Origin: Mycolicibacterium boenickei
GTDB taxonomy: Bacteria; Actinomycetota; Actinomycetes; Mycobacteriales; Mycobacteriaceae
Direction: 5' to 3'
NCBI RefSeq assembly: GCF_010731295.1
Contig: NZ_AP022579.1
Span: forward strand, 496,001 to 560,000
Length of the DNA stretch: 64,000 nt
Within the stretch, counting starts at the first letter, position 1, and every line of letters starts with the position of its first letter. Below the pieces are notes generated by a model. It was not told where the DNA came from. It did not search any database and was given only the letters and a program-made list of their open reading frames with translations. Below are positions 16,639 through 26,447 of this stretch, piece by piece. The translations under genes and the position numbers were made by a program.

Positions 16639-18033
16639 ATGCTCCGATCACGCACGATCACCGACTGGGACCCCGAAGACATCGTGGCCTGGGAGGCCCG
16701 GAACAAATACATTGCCCGGAGAAACCTGTTCTGGTCGGTGGTCGCCGAACATGTCGGGTTCTCGGTGTGGACCATGTGGTCGGTCATGGTGCTGTTCATG
16801 CCCGAAGACGTGTACGGCTTCTCCGCCGGGGACAAGTTCCTGCTGGGCGCCACTGCCACCCTGGTGGGCGGGTGCCTCCGCGTCCCCTACACACTGGCCA
16901 CCGCGAAGTTCGGCGGCCGGAACTGGACGGTGTTCTCGGCCTTCGTGCTGTTGATTCCCACGGTGGGCACCATGGTGCTGCTGGCCCATCCGGGCCTGCC
17001 GCTGTGGCCCTACCTGCTGTGCGCAGCCGTGGGCGGCTTCGGCGGCGGCAACTTCGCCTCGTCGATGACCAACATCAATGCCTTCTATCCGCAACGGCTC
17101 AAAGGCTGGGCACTGGGTCTCAATGCCGGCGGCGGCAATATCGGCGTCCCGGTGCTCCAGTTGGTCGGCCTACTGGTCATCGCGACCGCAGGCAACCGGT
17201 CCCCGCACTGGGTGTGCGCCGTCTATCTGGTGCTCTTGGCCGTGGCGGCCATCGGCGCCGCACTGTTCATGGACAACCTCGAACAGCACCAGATCGACAC
17301 CACGGCAATGCGTTCCATTCTGTCGGTTCGCGATACCTGGGCGATCTCGCTGCTCTACATCGGCACCTTCGGATCTTTCATCGGGTTCTCGTTCGCCTTC
17401 GGCCAGGTGTTGCAGATCAACTTCGTCACAGGCGGGCAGAGCCCGGCCGAGGCCGCCTTGCACGCGGCGCAGATTGCGTTCATAGGTCCGTTGCTCGGTT
17501 CGATCGCCCGCGTCTACGGCGGCAAGCTGGCCGACCGGGTCGGTGGCGGACGCGTCACCACAGTGGTGTTCGGCGGGATGATCCTTGCCGGGGCACTGCT
17601 CATCGCTGTGTCGACGTACCATGACCACGTCGGTGGACCGGTCGGAACCGCCACCATGATCGGCTTCGTCGTGGGTTTTGTTGCGCTGTTTGTGCTCTCG
17701 GGCCTCGGCAACGGCTCGGTGTACAAGATGATCCCATCGATCTTCGAGGCGCGAAGCCGCTCACTCATCGGCAGCGAGGCCGACAAGCAACAGTGGTCGC
17801 GCGCGATGTCGGGTGCGCTGATCGGGTTCGCCGGAGCGGTGGGCGCGCTCGGCGGGGTAGGTATCAATCTGGCGTTGCGCCAGTCCTACCTGACCAGCGG
17901 GTCGGCCACGGCCGCGTTCTGGATCTTCTTGCTGTTCTACGCGCTGGCCATGAGGCTGACCTGGTCCAGGTACGTCCGCACCCCGTCCCCACGACAGTCC
18001 ACCCCCTCGATGCTCGACAGCGTCCTGCGCTGA
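16639..18033 (+). CDS. narK: Nitrate/nitrite transporter NarK
   Basis: Major facilitator superfamily protein of 464 aa with 12 predicted helices. The two glycine-rich nitrate signature segments are clear: GGFGGGNFASSMTNINAFYP and GLNAGGGNIGVPVLQLVG. It imports nitrate and/or exports nitrite and lies 110 bp after narI in the same direction, so it probably serves the reductase. The gap shows no strong terminator, so read-through from narI is possible. The long N-terminal soluble start (ITDWDPEDIVAWEARNKYIARRN) is typical of actinobacterial NarK2. Confidence 0.93.
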   Translation: MLRSRTITDWDPEDIVAWEARNKYIARRNLFWSVVAEHVGFSVWTMWSVMVLFMPEDVYGFSAGDKFLLGATATLVGGCLRVPYTLATAKFGGRNWTVFSAFVLLIPTVGTMVLLAHPGLPLWPYLLCAAVGGFGGGNFASSMTNINAFYPQRLKGWALGLNAGGGNIGVPVLQLVGLLVIATAGNRSPHWVCAVYLVLLAVAAIGAALFMDNLEQHQIDTTAMRSILSVRDTWAISLLYIGTFGSFIGFSFAFGQVLQINFVTGGQSPAEAALHAAQIAFIGPLLGSIARVYGGKLADRVGGGRVTTVVFGGMILAGALLIAVSTYHDHVGGPVGTATMIGFVVGFVALFVLSGLGNGSVYKMIPSIFEARSRSLIGSEADKQQWSRAMSGALIGFAGAVGALGGVGINLALRQSYLTSGSATAAFWIFLLFYALAMRLTWSRYVRTPSPRQSTPSMLDSVLR

Positions 18034-18104
18034 TAGGCAGCTTCGATCGGCTCGTCGGAAACTCCGCTTTGACGAGGGCATCTCGGTGGCGCAACCTCGA
18101 TGAC

Positions 18105-19139
18105 ATGCGCACCGTTCGGGTGTATGCGCGAGTGCGCATCGCGATGACCCCACCGCCGGGCGATCATCGCCCCGCCCTGCGGGTCGCGCTCGGCCTGGCC
18201 GTACCGGGCGTGGCCCTGCTGTTCGCGGGACGTCCGGACCTGATGATCTATGCGGTGTTCGGTGCGATCACGGGGATGTACGGCCGGGCTGAGCCACGAC
18301 AACGGCGTGTCGTCCACCAGTCCCAGGCGGCGGCCATCCTGACCGCCGGGGTCGCCATCGGCGTGACCCTGGCGAACATGCGGGCGCACCCCTGGGCGCT
18401 GGTGGTCACAGCCGTCGCCTTCGTGACGGTGGGTTCGGTGGTGACCGACCGCCTCGCGCTCAAACCCGAGGGGCCGTTCTACGGGGTGTTCGCCCTCGGC
18501 GCGGTCGCCACGGTGCCCGCTGGTCGGGTGTCGCCGGTGGCAGCCGTGTCCATCTGTGCCGCAACGGCTTTACTGTGCGTCGCGCTCGGCATCCTCGACG
18601 CGTCGCGAGGGCCGGTCCCCACGCCACCCACCGCCGCCGTGCCCGCCCAGGGCGTGATGACCCACGCCGCCCGTTACGCGGCGGCCGTCACGGCGGCGGG
18701 CACCGCGGGTGTGCTTCTGGGTGTGGACCATGCCAACTGGGCGATCGCCGCGGCTGCCGGTCCGCTGGCCGCGGCCGACACCGCGGGCCGGGTGCGCCGT
18801 GGCGTGCACCGTTTGACAGGCACGCTCATCGGTCTCGTGGTGGCCGCCCTGCTCCTGGTGCCCCACCCGAACGAGTACGTCCTGGCCGTGTGCGTGATGG
18901 TGCTGCTGTTCCCCACCGAGCTGTTCATGGCGCACCATCACGCGATCGCCCTGGGATTCTTCACCCCGCTGATCATGCTGATGACGGATCTGGCCGAGCC
19001 GGCAGAGCCGATGGCACTACTCACCGACCGCGGCATCGACACCGTCATCGGCGTCACGGCAGCGATCGGGGTGGCCCTGCTGCTCCCCGGGCCAGGAATC
19101 GGTGGGTTCAGCTGGACACGATGCCGACGACAAGGTTGA
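18105..19139 (+). CDS. FUSC-type integral membrane protein
   Basis: 344-aa protein with two blocks of hydrophobic helices (about residues 25-150 and 185-330), the duplicated layout of FUSC/aromatic-acid-exporter-like proteins. There is no diagnostic catalytic motif. The frame is open far upstream inside narK; ATG at 18105 is the first start after the narK stop, and 18144 is an alternative. Its 3' end overlaps the convergent DUF1345 gene by 32 bp. Its role, perhaps export of small acids, is only suggested by the family. Confidence 0.7.
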   Translation: MRTVRVYARVRIAMTPPPGDHRPALRVALGLAVPGVALLFAGRPDLMIYAVFGAITGMYGRAEPRQRRVVHQSQAAAILTAGVAIGVTLANMRAHPWALVVTAVAFVTVGSVVTDRLALKPEGPFYGVFALGAVATVPAGRVSPVAAVSICAATALLCVALGILDASRGPVPTPPTAAVPAQGVMTHAARYAAAVTAAGTAGVLLGVDHANWAIAAAAGPLAAADTAGRVRRGVHRLTGTLIGLVVAALLLVPHPNEYVLAVCVMVLLFPTELFMAHHHAIALGFFTPLIMLMTDLAEPAEPMALLTDRGIDTVIGVTAAIGVALLLPGPGIGGFSWTRCRRQG

Positions 19140-19743
19140 TCGTGGTCGCCAGGATCACGGTGCCGAACAGATACGACAGCAGGCAGTGCCGCAGTGCCAC
19201 CGAGCGGATGACTCCGTCGGTGACGCTGGTATCCGACACCTGATAGGTCATCCCCAGGTTGTAGCTGAAGTAGAAGAAGTCGCGGAACGCCGGTGGTTCG
19301 TCGGAGTTGAAGTCGATCCCGCCCACCGCCGGCGTGTAGTACAGGTTCGCATAGCGCGCCGCGTACATCAGATGCATACCGGCCCACGCCATGAAGACCC
19401 CGGCCAGGGCGGCCGTCGCCGCGGTCGGATCGCTGTGCGAGCCGCCGTGCACGAGCATGAAGACGATGCTGACCAGGGCGCCCACCGCGGCCGCGACGAT
19501 CACGAGCTCCTCGACGACCGGATTGAAGGCCTCCTGATGCGCGTGACGGTGGGTTGCCTCGGCATCCATGGGCCACAACAGAATCCAGCCGGTGAGCACG
19601 AAAACCACTCCCGTGGCGGCAATCCCGACCAGCACGCCGAGCGGGGTGTCGGTCAGAGTGCCGACGACGACGCCGGTGCCGACCCCCACGATCACCGAAC
19701 CGCCCAGCCGGCCGGGCGCCGCCAGCAGCCTGGACGCGAGCAT
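19108..19743 (-). CDS. DUF1345 family membrane protein
   Basis: 211-aa protein with about five to six hydrophobic segments. The conserved middle ([38 protein letters not shown]) matches DUF1345, a membrane family of unknown function. Its ATG overlaps the stop of the upstream molybdoprotein gene by 1 nt (TGATG), so the two are translated together. It could be a membrane partner or anchor, but no haem or quinone ligand pattern is visible. Confidence 0.8.
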   Translation of the reverse strand: MLASRLLAAPGRLGGSVIVGVGTGVVVGTLTDTPLGVLVGIAATGVVFVLTGWILLWPMDAEATHRHAHQEAFNPVVEELVIVAAAVGALVSIVFMLVHGGSHSDPTAATAALAGVFMAWAGMHLMYAARYANLYYTPAVGGIDFNSDEPPAFRDFFYFSYNLGMTYQVSDTSVTDGVIRSVALRHCLLSYLFGTVILATTINLVVGIVSS

Positions 19744-22067
19744 CAGATCGAGGGCTCGCCGAGCACGTGAGGAGCAGAACGGGCAACGGTGACCTTGACG
19801 TTCTTCATGATGGGCTGGTCACTCTGGGTGCTGTAATCGCCGATGGCGCACAACACGTTCATCTCGGGCATGTATCCGGCCGCGCAACCGCGCGGGATGC
19901 CGTACGGGATGGCTTTGTAGCGGCGCAGCGATCGGGTGCTGCCGTCGCGTGCGGTGGCGACGATGTCGACGTCGTCGAACTCCTTGAGCCCGCGGTCGGC
20001 CATGTCCTGCTCGTTCATGAAAATCAATGTGCGCAGGTTCTTCACTCCGCGATAGCGGTCGTTGTCGGAGTAGATGGTGGTGTTCCACTGATCGTGGGAA
20101 CGCAGCGTCGCCAGGATCAGGGTGCCCGACTCGGTGCTGTCGTCAGGTAGGTCGGCCGCTGAGAACTCGGCGCGACCGGACGGGGTCAGGAAAATCAGCT
20201 CCCGCGCGGGCTGCTTGATCCGGAAGCCGAGCGGGAGACGAACCCGTCGATTGAAGTCCTCGAAACCGTTGAGCACCTTGGCCATCGTGTCGCGGATCCG
20301 GTCGTAGTCCTCGACATACCAGGCCCACGGTGTCGCGCTGGAGGGCAGCGCGGCCGCCGCGATTCCGGCGATGATCGCCGGTTCGGACATCAGGTGCGGC
20401 GAGGCGGGCTTCTTCATCCCGACCGACAGGTGCACCATGCTCATCGAATCCTCGACCGAGGTGGACTGCACCCCGGCCTTCTGCTCGTCCTTCTCGGTCC
20501 GGCCCAGGCACGGCAGGATCAGGGCGCGACGGCCGTGGATCACGTGACTGCGGTTGAGTTTGGTACTCACCTGAACGGTCAGATCGCATCTCTGCAGACC
20601 CGCGAACGTGTAGGCGGTGTCCGGAGCGGCACTGGCGAAATTGCCGCCCATTCCGACGAACACCTTGATCTCGTCGCGATGCATGGCCTCGATGGTGTGC
20701 ACGGTGTCCATTCCGTGCTCACGCGGCGGATCGATACCGCACACCTCGGCGAGCCGGTCGAGGAACGCTCCCGCCGGCCGGTGGTCGATCCCGCAGGTCC
20801 GGTTGCCCTGCACGTTGCTGTGCCCTCGCACCGGCGACGGCCCGGCACCCTCACGGCCCAGATTGCCGCGCAGCAGAAGCAGATTCACGATCTCGCGAAC
20901 GCTGTCCACACCGTGTTCGTGCTGGGTGACCCCGAGGCACCAGCTGATGATGCTGCGGTCGGCGTCGCAATAGATCTTGGCCGCTTTGCGGATATCGCGC
21001 TGCGACACCCCGGACTTGTATTCGATCTCCTCCCAGGAAGTGTCCTCGACGACCGACCGGTAGGCGTCGAACCAGGCGGTGTAGCGGGCGATGAACTCGG
21101 CGTCGACGGCCTTCGGGTCCGTTTCCGCCTGTTCCAGAACGGCTTTCGCGATACCACGCATCAGCGCCATATCTCCGCCGATCCGGGGCTGCAGGTTCAG
21201 GGTGCTGGTCTTGGTCGACTTGAAGGTGGCCATGCGCAGAAAGTCGTGCGGGATGATGGTCTTGGTGGCACCGGCCTCGACCAGCGGGTTGATGTGCACG
21301 ATCTGCGCGCCCCGGCGGTAGGCCTCCGCCAGCGCCGTGAGCATGCGCGGGGCGTTGGAGGCAGCGTTGACGCCGATGATGAACAGCGCGTCGGCGGTCT
21401 CCCAGTCTTCGAGATCGACGGTGCCCTTGCCGGTCCCCAGCGCCGCCTGCAGTGCGCGCCCGCTGGCCTCATGGCACATGTTGGAGCAGTCCGGCAGGTT
21501 GTTGGTGCCGAGTTCGCGGGCCATCAGCTGGTACAGGAACGTGGCCTCGTTGCCGAGCCGGCCCGAGGTGTAGAACGACGCCTGGTTGGGGTTGTCCAGC
21601 TCCGCCCAGGCCTTGCCCACCAGGTCGAATGCGTCGCGCCAGCTGATCGGCTCGTAGTGGTCGGTCTCGGCGTTGTACACCATCGGCTCGGTCAGCCTGC
21701 CCTGGTCCTCGAGGGCGAAATCGCTCCACGTCGACAGCTCGGAGACGGTGTGCTGAGCGAAGAACTCGGGGCCGCAGCGCTTGTGCGTCATCTCCCACGT
21801 GACGTGTTTGATGCCGTTCTCGCAGATGTCGAGTTTGAGGCCCTTCATGTCGTCCGGCCAGGCGCAGCCCGGACAGTCGAATCCGCCGTCCTCGTGGTTC
21901 ATCTTCATGATCGCGCGGGGCCCGTCGATGGGCTCCCGCTCGCGGATCAGGAATCTGGTGACGCTCTTCGCGGCACCCCATCCGGCCGCGGGGTGATGGT
22001 AGGGATGGAACTCCGGTTGGTCATGGCCTTCAGCGTCGGTGCGCTGTTCGGTGCCCCGGTCTGTCAT
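19743..22067 (-). CDS. FdhF/YdeP-family molybdopterin oxidoreductase
   Basis: 774-aa DMSO-reductase-superfamily protein of the FdhF/YdeP type (formate-dehydrogenase-like alpha subunit without separate Fe-S subunits). Near residues 65-70 is CPGCAWPDD, a Cys-x2-Cys pair; [13 protein letters not shown] lies in the active-site region; and [16 protein letters not shown] and the C-terminal domain [16 protein letters not shown] are family features. The substrate is uncertain: YdeP relatives are linked to acid resistance and Rv2900c is the mycobacterial relative. ATG at 22067. It shares a 92-bp control region with a divergent LysR gene. Confidence 0.85.
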   Translation of the reverse strand: MTDRGTEQRTDAEGHDQPEFHPYHHPAAGWGAAKSVTRFLIREREPIDGPRAIMKMNHEDGGFDCPGCAWPDDMKGLKLDICENGIKHVTWEMTHKRCGPEFFAQHTVSELSTWSDFALEDQGRLTEPMVYNAETDHYEPISWRDAFDLVGKAWAELDNPNQASFYTSGRLGNEATFLYQLMARELGTNNLPDCSNMCHEASGRALQAALGTGKGTVDLEDWETADALFIIGVNAASNAPRMLTALAEAYRRGAQIVHINPLVEAGATKTIIPHDFLRMATFKSTKTSTLNLQPRIGGDMALMRGIAKAVLEQAETDPKAVDAEFIARYTAWFDAYRSVVEDTSWEEIEYKSGVSQRDIRKAAKIYCDADRSIISWCLGVTQHEHGVDSVREIVNLLLLRGNLGREGAGPSPVRGHSNVQGNRTCGIDHRPAGAFLDRLAEVCGIDPPREHGMDTVHTIEAMHRDEIKVFVGMGGNFASAAPDTAYTFAGLQRCDLTVQVSTKLNRSHVIHGRRALILPCLGRTEKDEQKAGVQSTSVEDSMSMVHLSVGMKKPASPHLMSEPAIIAGIAAAALPSSATPWAWYVEDYDRIRDTMAKVLNGFEDFNRRVRLPLGFRIKQPARELIFLTPSGRAEFSAADLPDDSTESGTLILATLRSHDQWNTTIYSDNDRYRGVKNLRTLIFMNEQDMADRGLKEFDDVDIVATARDGSTRSLRRYKAIPYGIPRGCAAGYMPEMNVLCAIGDYSTQSDQPIMKNVKVTVARSAPHVLGEPSI

Positions 22068-22123
22068 GAGTTAAGTCTGCGCGCCGACGAACAGCCGCGT
22101 CCAAGGAATGTTTCCGACGATGT

Positions 22124-22140
22124 GATAGGCCGCGCTTATC
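22124..22140. promoter_or_regulatory. LysR-type operator (T-N11-A) between fdhF-like gene and lysR
   Basis: GATAGGCCGCGCTTATC is an interrupted palindrome containing a T-N11-A core, 19 bp before the LysR start and 57 bp before the molybdoprotein start. This position fits a regulator controlling itself and the divergent gene. Confidence 0.5.
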
Positions 22141-22159
22141 GGCCGTGGTCGAATGGCTC

Positions 22160-23059
22160 ATGCTGTTTCGCCAGCTCGAATACTTCGTCGCGCTCGCCCG
22201 CGAGAAGCACTTCGCCCGCGCCGCGGCCGCGTGCTACGTGTCGCAGCCTGCGCTGTCGGAAGCCATCCGCAAACTGGAGAACGAGCTCAAGGTCCCGCTG
22301 GTGCGCCGCGGCCAGAGCTTCGAAGGCCTGACGCCCGAGGGCGAGCGGCTGGTGTTGTGGGCGCGCCGGATCCTGGCCGACCACGATGCCCTCATCCACG
22401 AGGTCACCGCATTGCAGACCGGCCTGACCGGAGAGCTCCGGCTCGGCGTCATCCCCGCGGCCTCGAGCACCGTCGCACTGCTCACCGACCCGTTCTGCGC
22501 CGAACATCCGCTGGTGCGCGTGCAATTGGAGAGCAGTCAGCGCTCAGCAGGGATCGTCGAGCGGCTGCGCCGGTTCGAACTCGACGCGGGCATCATCTAC
22601 CCGGACGGCGTCGATACCGCGGGCTTGACTGTCACACCGCTGTATGAGGAACGCCAGGTGTTGATCGTCAGCAGCGAGTTACTCACGAGCCAACCCGATC
22701 CGATCACCTGGTCAGACGTGCTGCAGCTGCCCTTGTGCCTGCTGAACACCGGCATGCGGGGCCGTCAACTGCTCGACGATGCGCTTGCCGGCCACGGTCT
22801 CACCCCGGCACCGCGGTTGGAGGCCGATTCGGTGGTATCCCTGCTGGCCCACGTCAGCACCAGCCGGTGGGCCAGCATCGTCGGCCAGACCTGGCTGCGC
22901 ACGTTGCGCCCGCCGGGCGGGGTGCGGGTGGTGCCGTTGGACGATCCGCCGGTGACGGTGACGGCGACGGTCGCGCTCGTCACCAGCGCGGCCGAGCCGG
23001 GCTCGGTGCTGGCACGCGCTTTGGTCGAGACGGCGCTTGAGGCACGTTTCGACACCTGA
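22160..23059 (+). CDS. LysR-family transcriptional regulator
   Basis: 299-aa LysR regulator. The N-terminal winged helix-turn-helix is MLFRQLEYFVALAREKHFARAAAACYVSQPALSEAIRKLE, followed by a two-lobed effector domain (GELRLGVIPAAS, LDAGIIYPDG, PLYEERQVLIV). ATG at 22160 gives the canonical LysR start; a GTG at 22145 would add five residues. It diverges from the FdhF/YdeP-like gene, the likely target. The effector is unknown. Confidence 0.88.
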   Translation: MLFRQLEYFVALAREKHFARAAAACYVSQPALSEAIRKLENELKVPLVRRGQSFEGLTPEGERLVLWARRILADHDALIHEVTALQTGLTGELRLGVIPAASSTVALLTDPFCAEHPLVRVQLESSQRSAGIVERLRRFELDAGIIYPDGVDTAGLTVTPLYEERQVLIVSSELLTSQPDPITWSDVLQLPLCLLNTGMRGRQLLDDALAGHGLTPAPRLEADSVVSLLAHVSTSRWASIVGQTWLRTLRPPGGVRVVPLDDPPVTVTATVALVTSAAEPGSVLARALVETALEARFDT

Positions 23060-23069
23060 CGAACAGACA

Positions 23070-23107
23070 CGAAAACCCCCGAAATCCGTGGAAATCAGGG
23101 GTTTTCG
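23070..23107. terminator. Hairpin between lysR and fadA6
   Basis: A 10-bp perfect stem (23070-23079 / 23098-23107: CGAAAACCCC / GGGGTTTTCG) between convergent genes. The outer bases (GAACAGAC..GTCTTTTCGGCG) resemble those of the terminators at 1685 and 7012/8489. Confidence 0.75.
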
Positions 23108-23125
23108 CGTCTTTTCGGCGAAAGA

Positions 23126-24274
23126 TCAGAGGCGCTCGATGATCGTGACGTTGGCGGTACCGCCACCCTCACACATGGTCTGCAGGCCGTAGCGGCCGCC
23201 GGTGCGCTCCAGGGTGTTGAGCATGGTGGTGAACAGCTTGGCGCCGGTGGCACCCAGCGGGTGACCCAGCGCGATGGCACCGCCGCTCGGGTTGACCTTG
23301 GCCGGATCGGCTTTGGTCTCCTTGAGCCAGGCCAGCACGACCGGCGCGAAGGCCTCGTTGATCTCGACGGTGTCGATGTCGTCGATCGACAGGCCGGTCT
23401 TCTCCAGTGCGTACTGGGTCGCCGGGATCGGGCCGGTCAGCATCATCACCGGATCGTCGCCGCGGGCGCTGATGTGGTGGATGCGGGCGCGGGGCTTCAG
23501 GTTGTACGTGTTGACGGCTTCTTCCGACGCCAGCAGCACCGCGGCGGCGCCGTCGGAGATCTGGCTGGCCAGCGCGGCGGTCAGCCGGCCGCCCTCGACC
23601 AGCGGCTTGAGCGAGGCCAGCTTCTCCAGCGTCGACTCGCGCGGTCCCTCGTCGACACCGAAGTCGCCGACCGGGATGATCTCGTTGTCGAAGTGCCCGG
23701 CCCGGATCGCGGCGAACGCCCGCTGGTGGCTGTTGTAGGCGAACTCCTCCATCTCCTCGCGGGAGATGTCCCACTTCTCGGCGATCATCTCCGAGCCGCG
23801 GAACTGGGAGATCTCCTGATCGCCGTAACGGTGCAGCCAGCTCTTGGATTCGTTGGTGGGCGAGGTGAATCCGAACTCCTTGCCGACCACCATGGCCGAC
23901 GAGATCGGGATCCAGCTCATGTTCTGCATGCCGCCGGCCAGGATGAGGTCGGCCGTGCCGGACATGATGGCCTGGGCGCCGAACGAGATCGCCTGCTGGC
24001 TGGAACCGCACTGCCGGTCGACGGTGACGCCGGGAACGGCCTCGGGGTACCCGGCGGCCAGCCAGGTCAGGCGGCCGATGTTGCCGGCCTGCCCGCCGAT
24101 GGCGTCCACGCAGCCGACGATGACGTCGTCAACCGCACCCGGGTCGACGTCGTTGCGGTCGAAGATGGCGCGGAACGCGTGCACGCCGAGATCGATCGGA
24201 TGAACCTCGGCCAGCGAGCCGTTCTTCTTTCCGACCGGCGTACGCACCGCGTCGACGATGTATGCCTCAGGCAT
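23126..24274 (-). CDS. fadA6: Steroid-pathway thiolase FadA6
   Basis: 382-aa acetyl-CoA acetyltransferase-type thiolase. The nucleophile is Cys89 (DRQCGSSQQA), with the conserved His in GGAIALGHPLGATGAK and second Cys in TMCEGGGTANV. In M. tuberculosis FadA6 (Rv3556c) performs a thiolytic step on the CoA thioesters formed after ring C/D opening. It follows kstR2 in the same operon (17 bp gap), under the KstR2 box at 24910. ATG at 24274, with AGGAG nearby. Confidence 0.9.
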   Translation of the reverse strand: MPEAYIVDAVRTPVGKKNGSLAEVHPIDLGVHAFRAIFDRNDVDPGAVDDVIVGCVDAIGGQAGNIGRLTWLAAGYPEAVPGVTVDRQCGSSQQAISFGAQAIMSGTADLILAGGMQNMSWIPISSAMVVGKEFGFTSPTNESKSWLHRYGDQEISQFRGSEMIAEKWDISREEMEEFAYNSHQRAFAAIRAGHFDNEIIPVGDFGVDEGPRESTLEKLASLKPLVEGGRLTAALASQISDGAAAVLLASEEAVNTYNLKPRARIHHISARGDDPVMMLTGPIPATQYALEKTGLSIDDIDTVEINEAFAPVVLAWLKETKADPAKVNPSGGAIALGHPLGATGAKLFTTMLNTLERTGGRYGLQTMCEGGGTANVTIIERL

Positions 24275-24291
24275 TGTTTGTCTCCTTTGAC

Positions 24292-24900
24292 CTAACGGGC
24301 GGCGGTGATTCCGCCGAGGACGATGGCGAGGTATTGCCGGCCGACCTCTTCGGCCGAAAGCGGTCCACCCGGTTGATACCAGCGGACCGAAACCCAGGTG
24401 GTGTCACGAATGAACCGGTAGACCAGGTCGACGTCGATGTCCTGCCGGAACGAGCCGTCGGCGATGCCCTGCTGCAGGATGTCTATCCACATCTTGCGCT
24501 GTTCCCGGTTGCGCTCGTCGACGAAGGCGAACTGCGGGATCGACGAGAGCCGCTTGGCCTCGTCCTGGTAGATCACCACCTGCGCGTGCCGGTGCTCGAT
24601 GGCCTCGAAGGACGCCATGAACAAGCCGGTCAACTGGCCCAGCGGGGTGGTCTCACTGTCGAGGATCTCCTGGTACCGCGCGAACAGCCAGTCCAGAAAG
24701 TCCTTGAGCACTTCCTCGACCATCTGCTCTTTGGACTTGAAGTGGTGGTAGAGACTGCCCGACAGGATTCCTGCGGAGTCGGCGATATCGCGAACCGTCG
24801 TCGCCTTCAGTCCGCGTTCGGCAAACATCGTCGCGGCCAGGTCGAGAAGCTCGTCGCGTCTGCTTGCCGGCTGGGCGGGGGTATCCGGCTCCATCGACAC
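24292..24900 (-). CDS. kstR2: TetR-family repressor KstR2 of the HIP regulon
   Basis: 202-aa TetR repressor. The HTH is at residues 35-55 (TTVRDIADSAGILSGSLYHHFKSKEQM); the C-terminal helical domain binds the ligand, known for KstR2 to be HIP-CoA. It is autoregulated through the operator 10 bp upstream of its GTG start (an ATG two codons in is an alternative). It is followed by fadA6, as Rv3557c-Rv3556c. It is the predicted controller of the three KstR2 boxes in this window. Confidence 0.92.
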   Translation of the reverse strand: MSMEPDTPAQPASRRDELLDLAATMFAERGLKATTVRDIADSAGILSGSLYHHFKSKEQMVEEVLKDFLDWLFARYQEILDSETTPLGQLTGLFMASFEAIEHRHAQVVIYQDEAKRLSSIPQFAFVDERNREQRKMWIDILQQGIADGSFRQDIDVDLVYRFIRDTTWVSVRWYQPGGPLSAEEVGRQYLAIVLGGITAAR

Positions 24901-24909
24901 AGCATAGCA

Positions 24910-24923
24910 ACCAAGCGCTTGCT
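24910..24923. promoter_or_regulatory. kstR2: KstR2 operator upstream of kstR2
   Basis: ACCAAGCGCTTGCT matches AnCAAGnnCTTGnT exactly, 10 bp before the kstR2 start; it gives autoregulation of kstR2-fadA6. The stop codon of the DUF4153-like gene is at 24927. Confidence 0.88.
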
Positions 24924-24926
24924 AGG

Positions 24927-26447
24927 TCACCTTCGGGCGTACGTCGACGCCGAGCAGTACTCCGGCAGATCGGTCGCCGCCGGACCGACCGCGCGCCACC
25001 GCGACAGATTGAACTGATACCACGGGTCCGAATTCGAGCCGTGGGACCGCACGCAGGCGCGGACGTGCGCGGGCAACCGGTCCAGGGCCGGGTCGATGTC
25101 CGACGACAGCCCGGACAGGTACTCGGTGTCGAGCGCACCGGTCCGCTCGAAGCGGTCGATGTTGCGGTCCGCGATCAACCGTTCCGGGTTCAACGCCGCC
25201 AGACCGAGCAGCGCGAGGACACCTGCCACCAGCACCGCCCGCGGCAGCCACCGACCAGTCATCCGGATCCCGGCGATCGCGATGAGCACGAACACCACGC
25301 CCAGCCATACCTCGGTGGTGATGACCATCAGCCTCTCGGTGCTGAATCCGTACGCCTGCTGGTACAGCCACATCCGGTGGATCGCCGAGATCACCACGAC
25401 AATCGATGCGGCACAAAGGATTCCGACCAGTAGTCGCAGCAGGTCACGATCGGCGGCACTGCCCCGGCCTGCCACCCGGATCACCACGCTGAGCACCAGC
25501 AGCGTCAGCGCGGACACCCACAGCAGCTGCCAGAACCCCTGACGGGCGTACTCGGCATACGTCAGTCCCTCGGTCTCCAACACGTGGGTGTGACCGCCGA
25601 ACAACACAGTGGCCTGCACTGCAACGAATGCGACGAACAGCGCGTCGAGCACCCCCAACGGCAGCGCCCACTCCCACCGCGGGACCGGCTGCATCGGCGC
25701 CGGGGCCATCGCATCCAGGCGCGGCGGGAACCGCACCAGGTAGGCACCGCCCAGCACGAACATCACCACGATGCCGAAAACCACCACCCGCGCGGCGAAG
25801 TCCAACCCGTCGAACGAAGGCACGAGATTGCCGGCAAGGTGTGCGAAGGCCGGGTCGGCGGCGGCGAACAGCGCACCGAACACCACCACCAGGCCGACGG
25901 TGAGTCCGGCCACCACGGCGACGCGCCCGAGGCTGGGCAGACCCCCGCGATCCGGCACCGAGGCCTTCACCGTCTGACCTACCCAGTCCCGCAGCCGACC
26001 GAACAACACCCACGGAACGAACGGCCCGGTGAATACCGCAGTCCAGGTACGGCCGCCGACCAGAGTGCACCAGCCGACGATCCAGGCGGCCGCCAGGCAC
26101 AGGCCACCCATCCACTCGGCGGCCAGTAGTGCCGGCACGGCCAGCAGGGCCAGCGTCAGACCGATGCCGACCCATTCGGAGCGGCTCGCACGTCGCGGCG
26201 CTGTGCCGTAGACGACGCCGAAGACCATCAGGCCGACCACCAGGTAGCCGATGCTGAGCACCGACACCCGCCACACCGCCGTACCGACCAACCCGACGAT
26301 CAGCGCGGACACCAAAACCCGTCGCGGAGCCGAGGCCGGCGGGGGAAGCGGCCAGACCCGGCGAGGCCACATCGTCCAACCCGGCTCGCCCTGGCGCGGT
26401 AAAGCCGGCCCCAGAAACGGTGGCAACCCTGGAACGGTCGTCGTCAT
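24927..26447 (-). CDS. DUF4153/DUF4173-like polytopic membrane protein
   Basis: 506-aa protein with about ten or more hydrophobic helices between residues 45 and 425, then a soluble C-terminus (NPERLIADRNIDRFERTGALDTEYLSGLSSDIDPALDRLP). The arrangement, including FGALFAAADPAFA and the NPE..I.NI motif before a C-terminal domain, fits the DUF4153/DUF4173 families of unknown function. ATGA overlap with the upstream histidine kinase makes it the third gene of an RR-HK-DUF operon. It may be the sensor partner or the target of that two-component system. Confidence 0.72.
   Translation of the reverse strand: MTTTVPGLPPFLGPALPRQGEPGWTMWPRRVWPLPPPASAPRRVLVSALIVGLVGTAVWRVSVLSIGYLVVGLMVFGVVYGTAPRRASRSEWVGIGLTLALLAVPALLAAEWMGGLCLAAAWIVGWCTLVGGRTWTAVFTGPFVPWVLFGRLRDWVGQTVKASVPDRGGLPSLGRVAVVAGLTVGLVVVFGALFAAADPAFAHLAGNLVPSFDGLDFAARVVVFGIVVMFVLGGAYLVRFPPRLDAMAPAPMQPVPRWEWALPLGVLDALFVAFVAVQATVLFGGHTHVLETEGLTYAEYARQGFWQLLWVSALTLLVLSVVIRVAGRGSAADRDLLRLLVGILCAASIVVVISAIHRMWLYQQAYGFSTERLMVITTEVWLGVVFVLIAIAGIRMTGRWLPRAVLVAGVLALLGLAALNPERLIADRNIDRFERTGALDTEYLSGLSSDIDPALDRLPAHVRACVRSHGSNSDPWYQFNLSRWRAVGPAATDLPEYCSASTYARR

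Noticed and set aside
20394..22331. 645-codon plus-strand frame
   Set aside because: Antisense shadow of the FdhF/YdeP-like gene; no recognisable domain.
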